Assembly (NCBI GenBank): GCA_964555055.1
Contig: CAZKQW010000007.1
Coordinates: forward strand, 111,478-175,477
Direction: 5' to 3'
DNA length: 64,000 nucleotides
Origin: GCA-016699445 sp964555055
Lineage (GTDB): Bacteria > UBA10199 > JACPAL01 > GCA-016699445
Shown: one piece after another, positions 1 to 9,770 of the stretch
Layout: every line of letters starts with the position of its first letter
How positions within the stretch are numbered: the stretch's first letter is position 1
Notes under the pieces: model-generated
Database searches by the model: none
Seen by the model: the letters and a program-made list of their open reading frames with translations, nothing else
Told to the model about the DNA's origin: nothing
Program-made: the position numbers and the translations under genes

Positions 1-1220
1 CTATGGTGACCGCTGGTGTCTACATGATCGGGCGCATGAGCTATCTGTTTTCGATGTCGCCGGTCGCTTTAAACATCATCGCGACGGTGGGTTTCGTGAC
101 GGCCTTATTCGCCGCCATCATCGGCTTCACCCAAAACGACATCAAAAAAGTCCTGGCTTATTCCACCGTTTCCCAATTGGGTTACATGTTTGGAGCGATG
201 GGTGTGGCCGCTTACACAGCGGGTGTGTTCCACCTTCTGACTCATGCTTTCTTCAAGGCCTGCCTCTTCTTGGGCTCTGGATCCGTGATCCACGCGATGA
301 GTGGGGAGCAGGACATCCAAAAAATGGGGGCGTTGCGGAAGCATCTCCCCGTCACCCACGCGACCTTCTTTTTGTCGACTTTGGCGATCGCCGGTATTTT
401 CCCCTTTTCGGGTTTCTTTTCGAAGGACGAAATCCTCTGGCACGCCTTCAACCAGTCCAAGCTTTTGTGGCTGATCGGCGTCTGCGCCGCGGCGGGAACG
501 GCCGTTTACATGCTGCGCATGGTGACCCTGACCTTTTACGGGGAATCCCGTGTCTCCGAGGAAGCCATGCATCATTTGCACGAGTCGCCCTTGAGCATGA
601 CGCTTCCCTTGATGGTGTTAGCTTTTTTGGCGGTCACCGGAGGCTTCTTGGGCATTCCCGAGTCGATCGGACATCTCTTCGGATGGCACGAGAGCAATCT
701 TCTCGAGCATTGGTTGGAGCCTGCCCTCGTTTTCCCCAAAGAAGAGACGCATATGGCGTCCCATCTCGTGGAGTACCTCCTCATGTTCTTCTCTTTGGGC
801 ATCGCCGTCTTCGGGTGCGTCGTGGGTTACCTCCTTTATACGAAACGCCGCGACATTCCGGAGCGTCTCGCGAGCGAGCACCCTAAGATCTACCGATTCG
901 TTTACAATAAGTATTTTGTCGACGAGTTTTACAAGGCGGTGTTCGTCGATAATCTCCTGCGCCTCAACAACTTCCTGGCCCTCTTCGACCAGAAGGTGAT
1001 CGATGGCGTGGTGAACGGGGCCGCCTATGTGACGAAGATCGGGGCGTACGTCTCGGGTTGGTTCGACCGCACGTTCGTGGACGGCTTGGTCAATTTGACC
1101 GCGAGCGTCACTTCGTTCGGGGGCATCATCGCGAAAAGATTCCAGACGGGCCGTATCCAGACGTACCTCTATCTGGCTTTGGGCGCCGTTTTAATCATCA
1201 TTTTTTACCGGTTTGGCTAA
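1..1220 (+). CDS. nuoL: NADH-quinone oxidoreductase subunit L, copy 1 (5' truncated by window)
   Basis: C-terminal part of an antiporter-like proton-pumping subunit of complex I in the inner membrane. The gene begins before the window; about 405 residues are visible against roughly 650 in the full-length second copy at 16441. It shows the family stretches DIKKVLAYSTVSQLG and FKACLFLGSGSVIH, several membrane helices, and the lateral helix and last anchor near the C-terminus. It matches the second copy closely along its length, so the two are paralogues. It starts the L-M-N-A run, with nuoM 18 bases downstream. The identification is secure; which copy pairs with which core complex is not known. 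Confidence 0.95.
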   Translation, partial: MVTAGVYMIGRMSYLFSMSPVALNIIATVGFVTALFAAIIGFTQNDIKKVLAYSTVSQLGYMFGAMGVAAYTAGVFHLLTHAFFKACLFLGSGSVIHAMSGEQDIQKMGALRKHLPVTHATFFLSTLAIAGIFPFSGFFSKDEILWHAFNQSKLLWLIGVCAAAGTAVYMLRMVTLTFYGESRVSEEAMHHLHESPLSMTLPLMVLAFLAVTGGFLGIPESIGHLFGWHESNLLEHWLEPALVFPKEETHMASHLVEYLLMFFSLGIAVFGCVVGYLLYTKRRDIPERLASEHPKIYRFVYNKYFVDEFYKAVFVDNLLRLNNFLALFDQKVIDGVVNGAAYVTKIGAYVSGWFDRTFVDGLVNLTASVTSFGGIIAKRFQTGRIQTYLYLALGAVLIIIFYRFG

Positions 1221-1238
1221 GCAACGAAGGGATTAACT

Positions 1239-2738
1239 ATGTTTCCATATTTATCGTTCATGACTTTCTTCCCGCTGGCGGGCGCTCTGTTGATCGCGCT
1301 GACGCCCAAGGGCAAGGACAACCTGGTGCGTTGGATTGCATTGCTCACCACGCTGCCCCTTCTCGTGGCCGCCATCAAGATCTTCTGCCTGTTCGATCGC
1401 GGTGCCTCGACGATGCAGTTCGTGGAAGGGCCGTATCCGTGGATCCAGCATTTCAACATCGAATATTTCATGGGCATCGACGGACTTTCCGTCTCGATGG
1501 TTCTGTTGACGGCCCTCGTCTCCACCGTCGCCGTCCTAGCCTCCTGGGGAATCGAAAAGTCGGTCAAATCCTACTTCGCGCTGCTTCTGCTCCTGTTCTC
1601 CGGAATGTTCGGCGTCTTCTCGGCCTTGGACTTCTTCCTCTTCTACGTCTTCTGGGAAGTCATGCTCCTTCCAATGTACTTCCTCATCGGTATTTGGGGC
1701 GGTCCTCGCCGCGAGTATGCCGCGATCAAGTTCTTCCTTTATACGTTGTTGGGGTCGGTCCTTATGCTATTAGTCATGCTGGCCTTCTACTTCTATAGCG
1801 AAGGTCATACCTTCAACCTGCTCCTTTTAGCCGATCAGACTAAGCAGCTGGGACCCTTCGCTTCGGCGACTTTCCGGAACGCCTGCTGGATGGGCTTGTT
1901 CATCTGCTTCGCCATCAAGGTGCCCGTGTTCCCTTTCCACACGTGGTTGCCGGACGCCCACGTCGAAGCGCCGACGGCGATTTCCGTCATCCTCGCGGCC
2001 GTCCTTTTGAAAATGGGAACGTACGGCATCATGAGAATTTGCTTCCCGTTGTTCCCGGACGCGTCACTCTACTTCGCGAACATGATCGCGGCCTTAGGCA
2101 TGATCAACATCGTCTACGGAGCCTTGTGCGCGATGGCCCAGAAGGATTTCAAGAAATTGATCGCTTACTCCTCCGTCAGCCATATGGGTTTCTGTCTTTT
2201 GGGCATGTCTTCGATGACGCCGGAAGGCTTCAACGGGACCGTCCTCCAGATGTTCAACCACGGGACGATCACGGCGATGCTGTTCTTGCTGGTCGGCGTC
2301 GTTTATGATCGCGCCCATCACCGTGAGATCAACGGTTTCGGAGGCATGGCGACCATCATGCCCCGTTACGCGGCGATCACCACCTTCGCTTTCTTCGCGG
2401 CCCTGGGATTGCCGGGCTTGTCCGGATTCGTGAGCGAAGTCCTGTGCTTCATGGGAGGTTTCAAGCATTTCCGGACGTACACCATCATCTCCGTTTCGGG
2501 CGTGGTCTTGACGGCGGCTTATATGCTGTGGGCCTTCCAACGCGTCTTCTTGGGCGCCGTGAACGAGAAGTACAAGGGCTTCGACGACATCAACCTGAGG
2601 GAAGTGGTGACGCTGGTGCCTTTCATGATCATCGTGTTGGTGGCCGGTGTTTACCCGAAGATCGTGCTCGATCTCTTCAACGCGACCATGACGGCCTTGA
2701 GCCAAGCGATGGGAACGTTGCCGGTGGCGGGTTTATAA
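1239..2738 (+). CDS. nuoM: NADH-quinone oxidoreductase subunit M, copy 1
   Basis: Antiporter-like membrane subunit of complex I, 499 residues, the usual length. About 14 hydrophobic segments are visible. Family signatures include FFLFYVFWEVMLLPMYFLIG (about residues 130-149), VPVFPFHTWLPDAHVEAPT and KKLIAYSSVSHMGF. The Glu in the WEVMLLP segment and the Lys in the IKVP segment are the conserved pumping residues of the family. It lies 18 bases after nuoL and 9 bases before nuoN, clearly co-transcribed. A second nuoM lies at 18422. Confidence 0.96.
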   Translation: MFPYLSFMTFFPLAGALLIALTPKGKDNLVRWIALLTTLPLLVAAIKIFCLFDRGASTMQFVEGPYPWIQHFNIEYFMGIDGLSVSMVLLTALVSTVAVLASWGIEKSVKSYFALLLLLFSGMFGVFSALDFFLFYVFWEVMLLPMYFLIGIWGGPRREYAAIKFFLYTLLGSVLMLLVMLAFYFYSEGHTFNLLLLADQTKQLGPFASATFRNACWMGLFICFAIKVPVFPFHTWLPDAHVEAPTAISVILAAVLLKMGTYGIMRICFPLFPDASLYFANMIAALGMINIVYGALCAMAQKDFKKLIAYSSVSHMGFCLLGMSSMTPEGFNGTVLQMFNHGTITAMLFLLVGVVYDRAHHREINGFGGMATIMPRYAAITTFAFFAALGLPGLSGFVSEVLCFMGGFKHFRTYTIISVSGVVLTAAYMLWAFQRVFLGAVNEKYKGFDDINLREVVTLVPFMIIVLVAGVYPKIVLDLFNATMTALSQAMGTLPVAGL

Positions 2739-2747
2739 AGGATTTTC

Positions 2748-4226
2748 ATGAAACAGGATCTGACTTATTTTCTGCCTGAACTCATCGTTTCCATGACGGT
2801 GCTTTTCCTCTTCCTAATGGATTGCCTGGTCGGCAAAGGGGAGAAGAGCCAAAAAAGGCGCATTTTCCCCGTCATAGCCTTCGCAGGTATTGCTGCGATG
2901 ATGTTGGCGAATAAATCAACGGCCAACATGGTTCCCGCCTATTTCTTCTCGGATATGATGGTGTTTGACCGGACTTCGACTCTCTTCAAATACGTCTTCG
3001 GACTTTCAGGTCTTCTGGCGATCGTCATTGCCAACGGTTCCCATGAGATGGAAAAGGTCGATAAGGCCAACTACTACACGCTTTTGACCGCCCTCGTCCT
3101 AGGGATGATGTTGCTCGCGAACGCCCACCATCTTCTCATGATCTACCTTTCATTGGAGATGGTGAGTCTACTGTCCTACATTCTGACGGGAAGTCTACCG
3201 GCTTCCAAGCGTTCCTCTGAGGCTTCCCTTAAATATGTCATCTACGGGGGCGTTGCGTCCGGGATCATGGCCTACGGAATCTCGCTTTTGTATGGATTGA
3301 CCGGTTCCATGACCCTCTCAGGCATCGCCCAATATCTTCAAATGAACGCCGTCTCCAAGACGTTCCTCTACACGTCTGTCCTTATGATCATGGCGGGCTT
3401 CGGCTTCAAGGTCGCCGCGGTCCCGTTCCATATGTGGTCGCCGGACGTCTACGAAGGCGCTCCGACGCCGTTCACCGCTTTTCTATCCGTCGGACCCAAG
3501 GCGGCGGGTTTCGCGGTTCTCCTTCGTTTCTTCTTCGGCGCCATGTCGCAAACGGTGGACGGAGGTTTCGCTCCGATCAAGACCATCGGCATCCCCGCTT
3601 TATTGGGGGGGCTTGCCGTGGCGACGATGACTTTAGGAAATTTAGCCGCTCTACAGCAAAAGAGTATGAAACGTTTGTTGGCCTATTCTTCGATTGCTCA
3701 TGCGGGTTATATGCTTCTCGCACTCGTGGCGTTGAACGCGGAGGCGATTTCGGGGGTCATTTTCTACCTGATCGTCTATCTTTTAATGAACCTTGGAGCT
3801 TTCTTGGTGTTGATCATCGTCGCCGACCAATTAGGGTCGGAAGATGTGTCGGTCTTTCAGGGCCTCTCGAAGCGCGGGCCGTTCGCCGTCCTTTTGTCCA
3901 TTATCATGACCGTCTTTATGTTTTCCCTGACAGGCATCCCGCCGATGGCGGGTTTTATCGGAAAATTCTATCTCTTCGGTTCGGTGATCAAATCGGGGCA
4001 TTATATGTTGGCGGTGATCGGCATGTTGAACAGCGTCGTGTCACTTTATTATTACATCCGTGTCGTTAAGCTGATGTTCTTCGACGAACCGACCGACGGA
4101 CGCAACCTCGCGACACCCCTCATGAGCCACGCGTCCCTCGTCTGCGCCCTGGCTCTCTTGACGATTTATTTCGGGATCTTCTGGAACGGGTTGGCAAACG
4201 CCGTCAGCCAGGCTAAGTTGTTTTAA
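2748..4226 (+). CDS. nuoN: NADH-quinone oxidoreductase subunit N, copy 1
   Basis: Third antiporter-like subunit of complex I, 492 residues, starting with the typical DLTYFLPELIVSM. It carries the subunit N signatures VAAVPFHMWSPDVYEGAPTP (about residues 223-242) and KRLLAYSSIAHAGYML, followed by the conserved GIPPMAGFIGKFYLF loop. Its stop codon overlaps the nuoA start in a TAATG arrangement, indicating translational coupling. The second copy at 19902 is more divergent at its N-terminus than the L and M pairs are from each other. Confidence 0.96.
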   Translation: MKQDLTYFLPELIVSMTVLFLFLMDCLVGKGEKSQKRRIFPVIAFAGIAAMMLANKSTANMVPAYFFSDMMVFDRTSTLFKYVFGLSGLLAIVIANGSHEMEKVDKANYYTLLTALVLGMMLLANAHHLLMIYLSLEMVSLLSYILTGSLPASKRSSEASLKYVIYGGVASGIMAYGISLLYGLTGSMTLSGIAQYLQMNAVSKTFLYTSVLMIMAGFGFKVAAVPFHMWSPDVYEGAPTPFTAFLSVGPKAAGFAVLLRFFFGAMSQTVDGGFAPIKTIGIPALLGGLAVATMTLGNLAALQQKSMKRLLAYSSIAHAGYMLLALVALNAEAISGVIFYLIVYLLMNLGAFLVLIIVADQLGSEDVSVFQGLSKRGPFAVLLSIIMTVFMFSLTGIPPMAGFIGKFYLFGSVIKSGHYMLAVIGMLNSVVSLYYYIRVVKLMFFDEPTDGRNLATPLMSHASLVCALALLTIYFGIFWNGLANAVSQAKLF

Positions 4227-4594
4227 TGAATCCTTACGTACCACTCTTGCTTCTCTTTCTGTTCGGCATGCTCCTCTCGGGAGCTTTCCTCGCCCTTTCC
4301 CATCTTTTAGGGCCACGGAGGAAATCGAAGGAAAAAAATACGACGTACGAGTGCGGCTTGGAACCTTCCGGCAATCCCCACGACCGTTTCTCGGTGAAAT
4401 TCTACCTCGTGGCGATGCTTTTCATTCTTTTCGACGTGGAAGTGGTCTTTCTCTATCCCTGGGCTATTCTCTTTAAGGAATCCATCCAATCAGGTGCGGG
4501 TTCCTTCTTCTTTGCGGAAATGATTTTATTTATGGCCATCCTTTTCGTAGGCCTCGTCTATGTCTATGGCCGCAAAGCCATCGAGTGGGAATAG
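4226..4594 (+). CDS. nuoA: NADH-quinone oxidoreductase subunit A
   Basis: Small membrane subunit at the junction of the membrane and peripheral arms of complex I. It has 122 residues with three hydrophobic segments. The signature loop TTYECGLEPSG with its conserved Cys, next to the quinone site, is present, followed by FDVEVVFLYPWA with the conserved acidic residues. The start overlaps the nuoN stop. It is the only nuoA in the window and sits unusually at the end of an L-M-N block, before the hopanoid-type transporter gene. Confidence 0.96.
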   Translation: MNPYVPLLLLFLFGMLLSGAFLALSHLLGPRRKSKEKNTTYECGLEPSGNPHDRFSVKFYLVAMLFILFDVEVVFLYPWAILFKESIQSGAGSFFFAEMILFMAILFVGLVYVYGRKAIEWE

Positions 4595-4595
4595 G

Positions 4596-6992
4596 ATGAC
4601 AAACAGCTTCTTCAGAAGCTGGGTGTCGCTCCTCCTTAAAATTTACCCTTTCATCATCGGGATGACCGTCCTGTTGACATCGGTTTGCATAAAACCCACC
4701 ATCGAACTTTTTAAACACATCAGCACCGATACTGCCGATTTGCTGCCTGCCGACTATCCCGAAGTGAAGGCGTTGATGAAGATCCGCAGCAAGTTCAAGG
4801 CAGAGAATGGGTTGACGGTAGTCTTGGAGTCGGAAGACCCGCAGCAGACGCGAAGGCTCGTCAAGGACATCACCGAAAGGCTGGGCCATAATCCTGCCGT
4901 CAAGCGCGTCGTGACGGAAAAACGAGGTTGGGACTTCTTCAACAAATATAAGATGCTGTATTTGAGCGTGGAAGATTTGCAGGATATCCACGACCGCCTG
5001 GACCGTCGAATCCAACGGGAAAAACTATCGCAATTCTATGTCGATTTCGAAGGCGAATCCGACGGTAAGGAAGAGGGGTTCGGAGACATAGAGAAGAAAT
5101 ATAAGGAAAAGTACGGCAATCAACGCGCTGAACTCGTCAGTCCGGATGGGAAAATATTCCTTTTGGACGTGATCGGTTCCGATTCCAATACCTCCCTCAG
5201 CGGCGTTAAAGCCTTCGAAGAGGCGATCCGGAGCGATTTACAGGGTTTGACCCTAGCGACCTACCATCCGACGATGAAGATGTATTTCCACGGGGCTTTA
5301 CAAGTCCGGGAATACGAGGCCCTTTTAAGGGATCTTCAAATCGCGGGCATCGTTTCCGCTGTACTCCTTTTTTTGCCGCTTCTGATCCGCTTTCGAAATC
5401 CTTTGAAGGTCCTCCTGATTTTTTTCTCACTTCCGGTGGGGCTTGCCCTTTCCTTCGGCCTTGTTTCTTTTTGGATCCAAAAGCTCAACGTCTCGACGTC
5501 GTTCCTCTTCGCCATTCTGGGAGGTTTGGGCGTGGAGTCCGGCATCCACATTTATAGTCGTTACGAGGAAAATCGCCGTGCCGGGCAGAGCCGGGAGGCG
5601 GCGCTTCTGGATATTTACGAGCATAGCGGGCCCTCCATCTTGACGTCGGTGGCGTCCGTAGCGGTGACGTTCCTCCTCCTGATCTTCGCGGATTTCAGGG
5701 GATTCTCCGAGTTCGGTCTCATTGCGGGTTGCGGCTTGTGGGTGATTTTCCTGGTGTATTTCACTTTTTTCCCCGCGCTCTTGGTCCTCTTCGAAAAAAT
5801 CCGTGTCTTGAAATTCGGGGGTGTGGAAGCTGTTGTGAGCGCTTCACGGGGTTCTTTAAAACCGTCGTGGGTACGGTATGCCCTAGGTGTCTTTTCCGTC
5901 TTCACCCTATTTTCCATAGTGGTGACGCCGAAGGTGGGTTTCGAATACGATTCAAAGAAGACGCGCTCCGAGATCCCGGAAGCTCGAGTAGCCCAAGAGA
6001 AGTACCGTAAGGTCAACACCGTCGTGAACAACCCGGCGGCGTTGATGGTGACGGATCCCGAGCAGGCCAAGGCCATCAAGGCCGAAATCCTAAAACGGCG
6101 CGATGAGTATAAAGAAACGACGACGATTGACGATGTGCGCTCCTATTACGACCTCGTGCCGGATCGGCAAGGGGAGAAAATGGCCGTCATCCACCGCATC
6201 CAGAAGTTGTTGCAGGACCACACCCTAAAGTTGGTCAAAGGCGATCAGAAGAAGGATTTGGACCGCTTCAAGGAGGCCCTAGCGGAGACAAATCCTATGA
6301 CTGAGAAGGACATCCCCGCTACGGTCGTAGAGATCTTCCGGGGCAATACGGGCGAACCCGGCGAGCTCCTTTACATCAATGCGAAGCCGAATCTCGAGAT
6401 GGACGACGGGAGGAACGCGATCCGGTTCTCGGAGGATGTGGGCCGGATCCACACGGACTTCGGGAACTTCTACCCGGCGAACAGCGCGGTGATCTTCGGG
6501 ACTTTGCTGAGGACGTTGTTCGCCGATTCCAAGATGGTGGTCTTTTGCTCGTTGGCGAGCGTCTTCTTCTTCGTGTATTTGGATTTCAGGAACCTCAAGA
6601 AGAGTTTGATCGTGATGTTATCGATTCTAGCGGGCGTCGTGTGGGTCTTCGGCTTGATGTTCCTTTCGGGGCTCCACATCAATTTTTACAATATGGTCAT
6701 CATCCCCGCCATCATGGGGATGAGCATCGACAACTCGATCCACGTTTACCACCGTTACGAAGAGCTCGGGAGGGGATCGTTATCGAAGGTCCTGGCGACG
6801 ACGGGACTCACGTCGCTGCTCGCTTCCCTCACGAACGCTTCCGGGTTCATTGGTCTACTCTTCTGCCACCATCAAGGGTTGTACTCAATGGGCTTAATCG
6901 CGGTGATGGGGCTCGGCACGTGCCTTCTTTCCACCCTCGTTTTCCTTCCGATGATTCTTCAGTTCATCGAAAAAGACGAAAAGAAGGATTGA
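4596..6992 (+). CDS. hpnN: MMPL/RND-type transporter, HpnN-like
   Basis: Inner-membrane transporter of the RND/MMPL superfamily, 798 residues. There is a helix near residues 10-35, a large periplasmic domain (about 40-230), a bundle of helices (about 240-390), a second periplasmic domain (about 400-630) and a final helix bundle. The family motifs are GGLGVESGIHIYSRYEE and GMSIDNSIHVYHRYEE, each with an acidic residue in the helix as expected for proton-driven transport. Layout and length resemble HpnN, which moves hopanoids to the outer membrane; hpnH in this window supports that. The ATG at 4596 follows the nuoA stop by one base. The function is inferred; a generic lipid exporter is the alternative. 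Confidence 0.7.
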   Translation: MTNSFFRSWVSLLLKIYPFIIGMTVLLTSVCIKPTIELFKHISTDTADLLPADYPEVKALMKIRSKFKAENGLTVVLESEDPQQTRRLVKDITERLGHNPAVKRVVTEKRGWDFFNKYKMLYLSVEDLQDIHDRLDRRIQREKLSQFYVDFEGESDGKEEGFGDIEKKYKEKYGNQRAELVSPDGKIFLLDVIGSDSNTSLSGVKAFEEAIRSDLQGLTLATYHPTMKMYFHGALQVREYEALLRDLQIAGIVSAVLLFLPLLIRFRNPLKVLLIFFSLPVGLALSFGLVSFWIQKLNVSTSFLFAILGGLGVESGIHIYSRYEENRRAGQSREAALLDIYEHSGPSILTSVASVAVTFLLLIFADFRGFSEFGLIAGCGLWVIFLVYFTFFPALLVLFEKIRVLKFGGVEAVVSASRGSLKPSWVRYALGVFSVFTLFSIVVTPKVGFEYDSKKTRSEIPEARVAQEKYRKVNTVVNNPAALMVTDPEQAKAIKAEILKRRDEYKETTTIDDVRSYYDLVPDRQGEKMAVIHRIQKLLQDHTLKLVKGDQKKDLDRFKEALAETNPMTEKDIPATVVEIFRGNTGEPGELLYINAKPNLEMDDGRNAIRFSEDVGRIHTDFGNFYPANSAVIFGTLLRTLFADSKMVVFCSLASVFFFVYLDFRNLKKSLIVMLSILAGVVWVFGLMFLSGLHINFYNMVIIPAIMGMSIDNSIHVYHRYEELGRGSLSKVLATTGLTSLLASLTNASGFIGLLFCHHQGLYSMGLIAVMGLGTCLLSTLVFLPMILQFIEKDEKKD

Positions 6993-7051
6993 GAAGTCAT
7001 TTTAGAGTCCGATTGACACTCGTAAGAAATTATTCATAAGTACGCGAGACT

Positions 7052-7531
7052 ATGGCGCTTACAGACGTCTTTGCGGGGGCGGTCATTCCCACGAAAGTAA
7101 AGGAAGTCGTGGCTTGGGGACGTAAGAATTCCCTCTGGCCGATGCCTTACGCGACGGCGTGCTGCGGGATCGAGTTCATGGGGACGGTGTCGTCGTATTT
7201 CGATATAGCCCGTTTCGGCGCCGAATTGGTCCGCTTCTCCCCCCGGCAGGCGGACCTCCTGATCGTTTTAGGGACGATCAATTACAAGCAAGCGCCCATC
7301 CTCAAGAGGATCTACGATCAAATGTGCGAGCCCAAGTGGGTGATTTCCGCGGGAGCTTGCGCGTCTTCAGGCGGTTTTTACAATAATTATAACGTCCTGC
7401 AGGGCATCGACGAGCTCATACCGGTCGACGTCTACGTCCCCGGTTGTCCGCCCCGTCCCGAGGCCATCCTGCATGCGGTGATGAAGATCCAAGAGAAGAT
7501 CGAGAAAGAAGCCAGGGGACAAGCCGCATGA
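7052..7531 (+). CDS. nuoB: NADH-quinone oxidoreductase subunit B
   Basis: Peripheral-arm subunit that holds iron-sulfur cluster N2, the last electron carrier before quinone. It has 159 residues. The four ligand cysteines are visible as the tandem pair in YATACCGIEF, one in GACASSGGFYNNY and one in VPGCPPRPEA. It starts the B-C-D-E-F-G block; its stop overlaps the nuoC start in an ATGA arrangement. It is separated from the upstream transporter gene by 59 bases. Confidence 0.97.
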   Translation: MALTDVFAGAVIPTKVKEVVAWGRKNSLWPMPYATACCGIEFMGTVSSYFDIARFGAELVRFSPRQADLLIVLGTINYKQAPILKRIYDQMCEPKWVISAGACASSGGFYNNYNVLQGIDELIPVDVYVPGCPPRPEAILHAVMKIQEKIEKEARGQAA

Positions 7532-8010
7532 TGGTCCAGAGTCTCCAAGAGGCCTTCGCCTCGGAAATCATCGAAGTGGACGGAAGCTTTCAACAGGTTT
7601 CCGTGGTCGTCCGCAAACACCGCCTTCATGACATCCTGAAGTTCTTAAAAGAAGATCCCCGCGCGTCCTGCGAGATGTTGATCGATATTTGCGGCGTGGA
7701 TTTTTTAAAAATGAAGAGAACGCCGCGCTACGAAGTGGTCTATCATTTGTATTCGATGAGTTTGAATCATCGGATCCGGATCCGCGTGCCGGTCTCCGAA
7801 GAGGATATGAAGCTCAAGACGGTGACGGATTTATGGCCCGCGGCGAACTGGTTCGAGAGAGAGACAGCCGAGATGTTCGGCATCGTCTTCGAAGGACACC
7901 CGAATCCCAAGAATCTTTTGCTTTACGAAGGCTTCCCGGGACATCCTCTCCGTAAGGATTATCCGGTCGATAAACGACAGGCCATTCCCGTGCCTTTGGA
8001 GAAGGTGTGA
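7528..8010 (+). CDS. nuoC: NADH-quinone oxidoreductase subunit C
   Basis: 30-kDa-type peripheral subunit of complex I, 160 residues. The family signature is clear: ERETAEMFGIVFEGHPNPK followed by LLLYEGFPGHPLRKDYP. The start is placed at the ATG overlapping the nuoB stop; a second ATG follows directly and either could be used. It is not fused to nuoD, unlike in some proteobacteria. Its stop overlaps the nuoD start. Confidence 0.96.
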   Translation: MMVQSLQEAFASEIIEVDGSFQQVSVVVRKHRLHDILKFLKEDPRASCEMLIDICGVDFLKMKRTPRYEVVYHLYSMSLNHRIRIRVPVSEEDMKLKTVTDLWPAANWFERETAEMFGIVFEGHPNPKNLLLYEGFPGHPLRKDYPVDKRQAIPVPLEKV

Positions 8011-9212
8011 TGCCCGAAAACACCGCCCACACTACGGACGAGCCTATCGCCGAGCCCATGCAGCTCAATATCGGACCCGCTCATCCGGCGACGCACGGGG
8101 CTTTGCGTTTTTACGTGGAGCTCGACGGGGAAACGATCAAAAAATCCCGCACCGAGATCGGCTACCTCCATCGCGCCTTCGAGAAGCACAGCGAAATCAG
8201 CACGTGGAGCCAAGTCATTCCCTATACGGATCGCCTCAATTATTGCTCTTCATTGATGAACAACGTCGGCTATTGCAAGGCCGTCGAGGAGCTGTTGGGA
8301 ATCTCGATTCCCGAACGGGCCGTGTACATCCGCGTGATCGTGAGCGAGCTCGCGCGCATCATGGACCATTTGATCTGCGTCGGGACCGCGGCCGTCGACT
8401 TGGGGGCTTTGACGAATTTCTGGTATTTCTTCAACGTGCGCGAGCAGATCTACGACTTCACCGAAAAACTCTGCGGCGCCCGCCTGACCACCAACTACAC
8501 CCGGATCGGCGGCGTCATGCGCGACTTGAGCCCGGGTTTTTCGGACGGCATCAAGAAAGTCTTGAAGGATTTGGATAAGGCCGTGGCCCAGGTGGTGGGA
8601 CTGCTCGAACGCAACCGCATCTTCATGGACCGGACGCAAAACGTCGGCGTCATCTCGAAGGAAGACGCCATCGCGTGGGGCTTCACCGGCCCTTGTCTCC
8701 GCGCCACGGGCGTTCCCCACGACTTGAGGCGGGCCGAACCCTATTACCACTACGACGAGTTCGATTTCGAGATCCCCGTGGGGACGGTGGGCGACGCCTA
8801 CGACCGCTTGATGGTCCGGGTGGAGGAAATGCGGCAAAGCGCCAAGATCATCGAGCAGGCGTTGGCTCGGATTCCCGATGGGCCGGTCATTTCAGACGAC
8901 GCGCGCATCGCCCTGCCTCCGAAGAAGGAAGTCTACGGATCGATCGAAGGCTTGATGAACCATTTCATGCTTTTGACGGATGGTCTTAAGCCGCCTAAAG
9001 GCCAGATCTATTCGGCGACCGAGGCGGCCAACGGGGAGTTGGGCTTTTACATCGTGAGCGACGGCGGAGCTCGGCCGTATCGCATCCACTGCCGTCCTCC
9101 ATGTTTCCCCATCGCTTCCGCCTTCGATAAAATGGTGGAAAACAGCATGATCGCCGACGCTGTCGCGGTGTTGGGCGGATTGAATATCGTCGTTGGTGAG
9201 CTCGATAGATGA
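8010..9212 (+). CDS. nuoD: NADH-quinone oxidoreductase subunit D
   Basis: 49-kDa-type subunit that forms the quinone pocket together with NuoB. It has 400 residues, the usual size. Signatures are NIGPAHPATHGALRF (about residues 16-30), IGYLHRAFEK and the C-terminal CRPPCFP segment inherited from nickel-hydrogenase ancestors. The ATG at 8010 overlaps the nuoC stop (TGATG); a GTG one codon upstream is a possible alternative. An 84-base spacer containing a hairpin separates it from nuoE. Confidence 0.97.
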   Translation: MPENTAHTTDEPIAEPMQLNIGPAHPATHGALRFYVELDGETIKKSRTEIGYLHRAFEKHSEISTWSQVIPYTDRLNYCSSLMNNVGYCKAVEELLGISIPERAVYIRVIVSELARIMDHLICVGTAAVDLGALTNFWYFFNVREQIYDFTEKLCGARLTTNYTRIGGVMRDLSPGFSDGIKKVLKDLDKAVAQVVGLLERNRIFMDRTQNVGVISKEDAIAWGFTGPCLRATGVPHDLRRAEPYYHYDEFDFEIPVGTVGDAYDRLMVRVEEMRQSAKIIEQALARIPDGPVISDDARIALPPKKEVYGSIEGLMNHFMLLTDGLKPPKGQIYSATEAANGELGFYIVSDGGARPYRIHCRPPCFPIASAFDKMVENSMIADAVAVLGGLNIVVGELDR

Positions 9213-9255
9213 AATATAATTACGTGATCCGATTAATGAGTATCAGATGAGGGTT

Positions 9256-9282
9256 TCAGGGGAGAGAGGTATCTTCCCCTGA
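9256..9282 (+). repeat. Intercistronic hairpin between nuoD and nuoE
   Basis: An 8-bp perfect stem, TCAGGGGA against TCCCCTGA, encloses an 11-base loop whose GAGA and TCT can extend the pairing. No T-run follows, so it does not look like a simple terminator. It resembles the hairpins at 43678 and 49200 (a run of G, then GAGA, then TCT and a run of C). It may stabilise or process the nuo transcript. Confidence 0.5.
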
Positions 9283-9296
9283 GTCATAAGAGTACG

Positions 9297-9770
9297 ATGG
9301 CCTTCCAATGGACTAAAGAAAATAAGGCTGAGATCGCGGATATCCTGACGCGATACCCGACGAAGAAAGCGGCCCTGCTGCCTGTATTGCACGTCGCCCA
9401 AAAGGAATTCGGATGGATTTCTCCGGAAGTCATGGAGATGGTAGCCCAAGAGCTGGATATCTCGCCGGCGCATGTTTATGGCGTCGTGACGTTTTACACG
9501 ATGTACAACCGACAACCCGTCGGGAAGTACCATTTGCAAGTCTGCCGCACCCTTTCCTGCGCCATGATGGGATCCGATAAAATCACGTCTTATATCAAAA
9601 AGAAGTTGGGGATAGATGTTGGGGAGACGACGGCCGATAAACGATTTACTCTCGTCGAGGTGGAGTGCTTGGCTTCCTGCGGTACGGCCCCCGCCATGGC
9701 GATCAACGAGAAGTACTTCGAAAATTTGACGGAGTCGGAAATCGATCGGATTTTGGAAGGTTTGGAATAA
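9297..9770 (+). CDS. nuoE: NADH-quinone oxidoreductase subunit E
   Basis: 24-kDa-type thioredoxin-fold subunit of the NADH-oxidising module, 157 residues. It carries cluster N1a; the ligands are visible as CRTLSC (Cys-x4-Cys) and CLASC (Cys-x3-Cys). The helical N-terminal part and the HVYGVVTFYTMY segment are typical. Its stop overlaps the nuoF start (TAATG). Confidence 0.96.
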   Translation: MAFQWTKENKAEIADILTRYPTKKAALLPVLHVAQKEFGWISPEVMEMVAQELDISPAHVYGVVTFYTMYNRQPVGKYHLQVCRTLSCAMMGSDKITSYIKKKLGIDVGETTADKRFTLVEVECLASCGTAPAMAINEKYFENLTESEIDRILEGLE

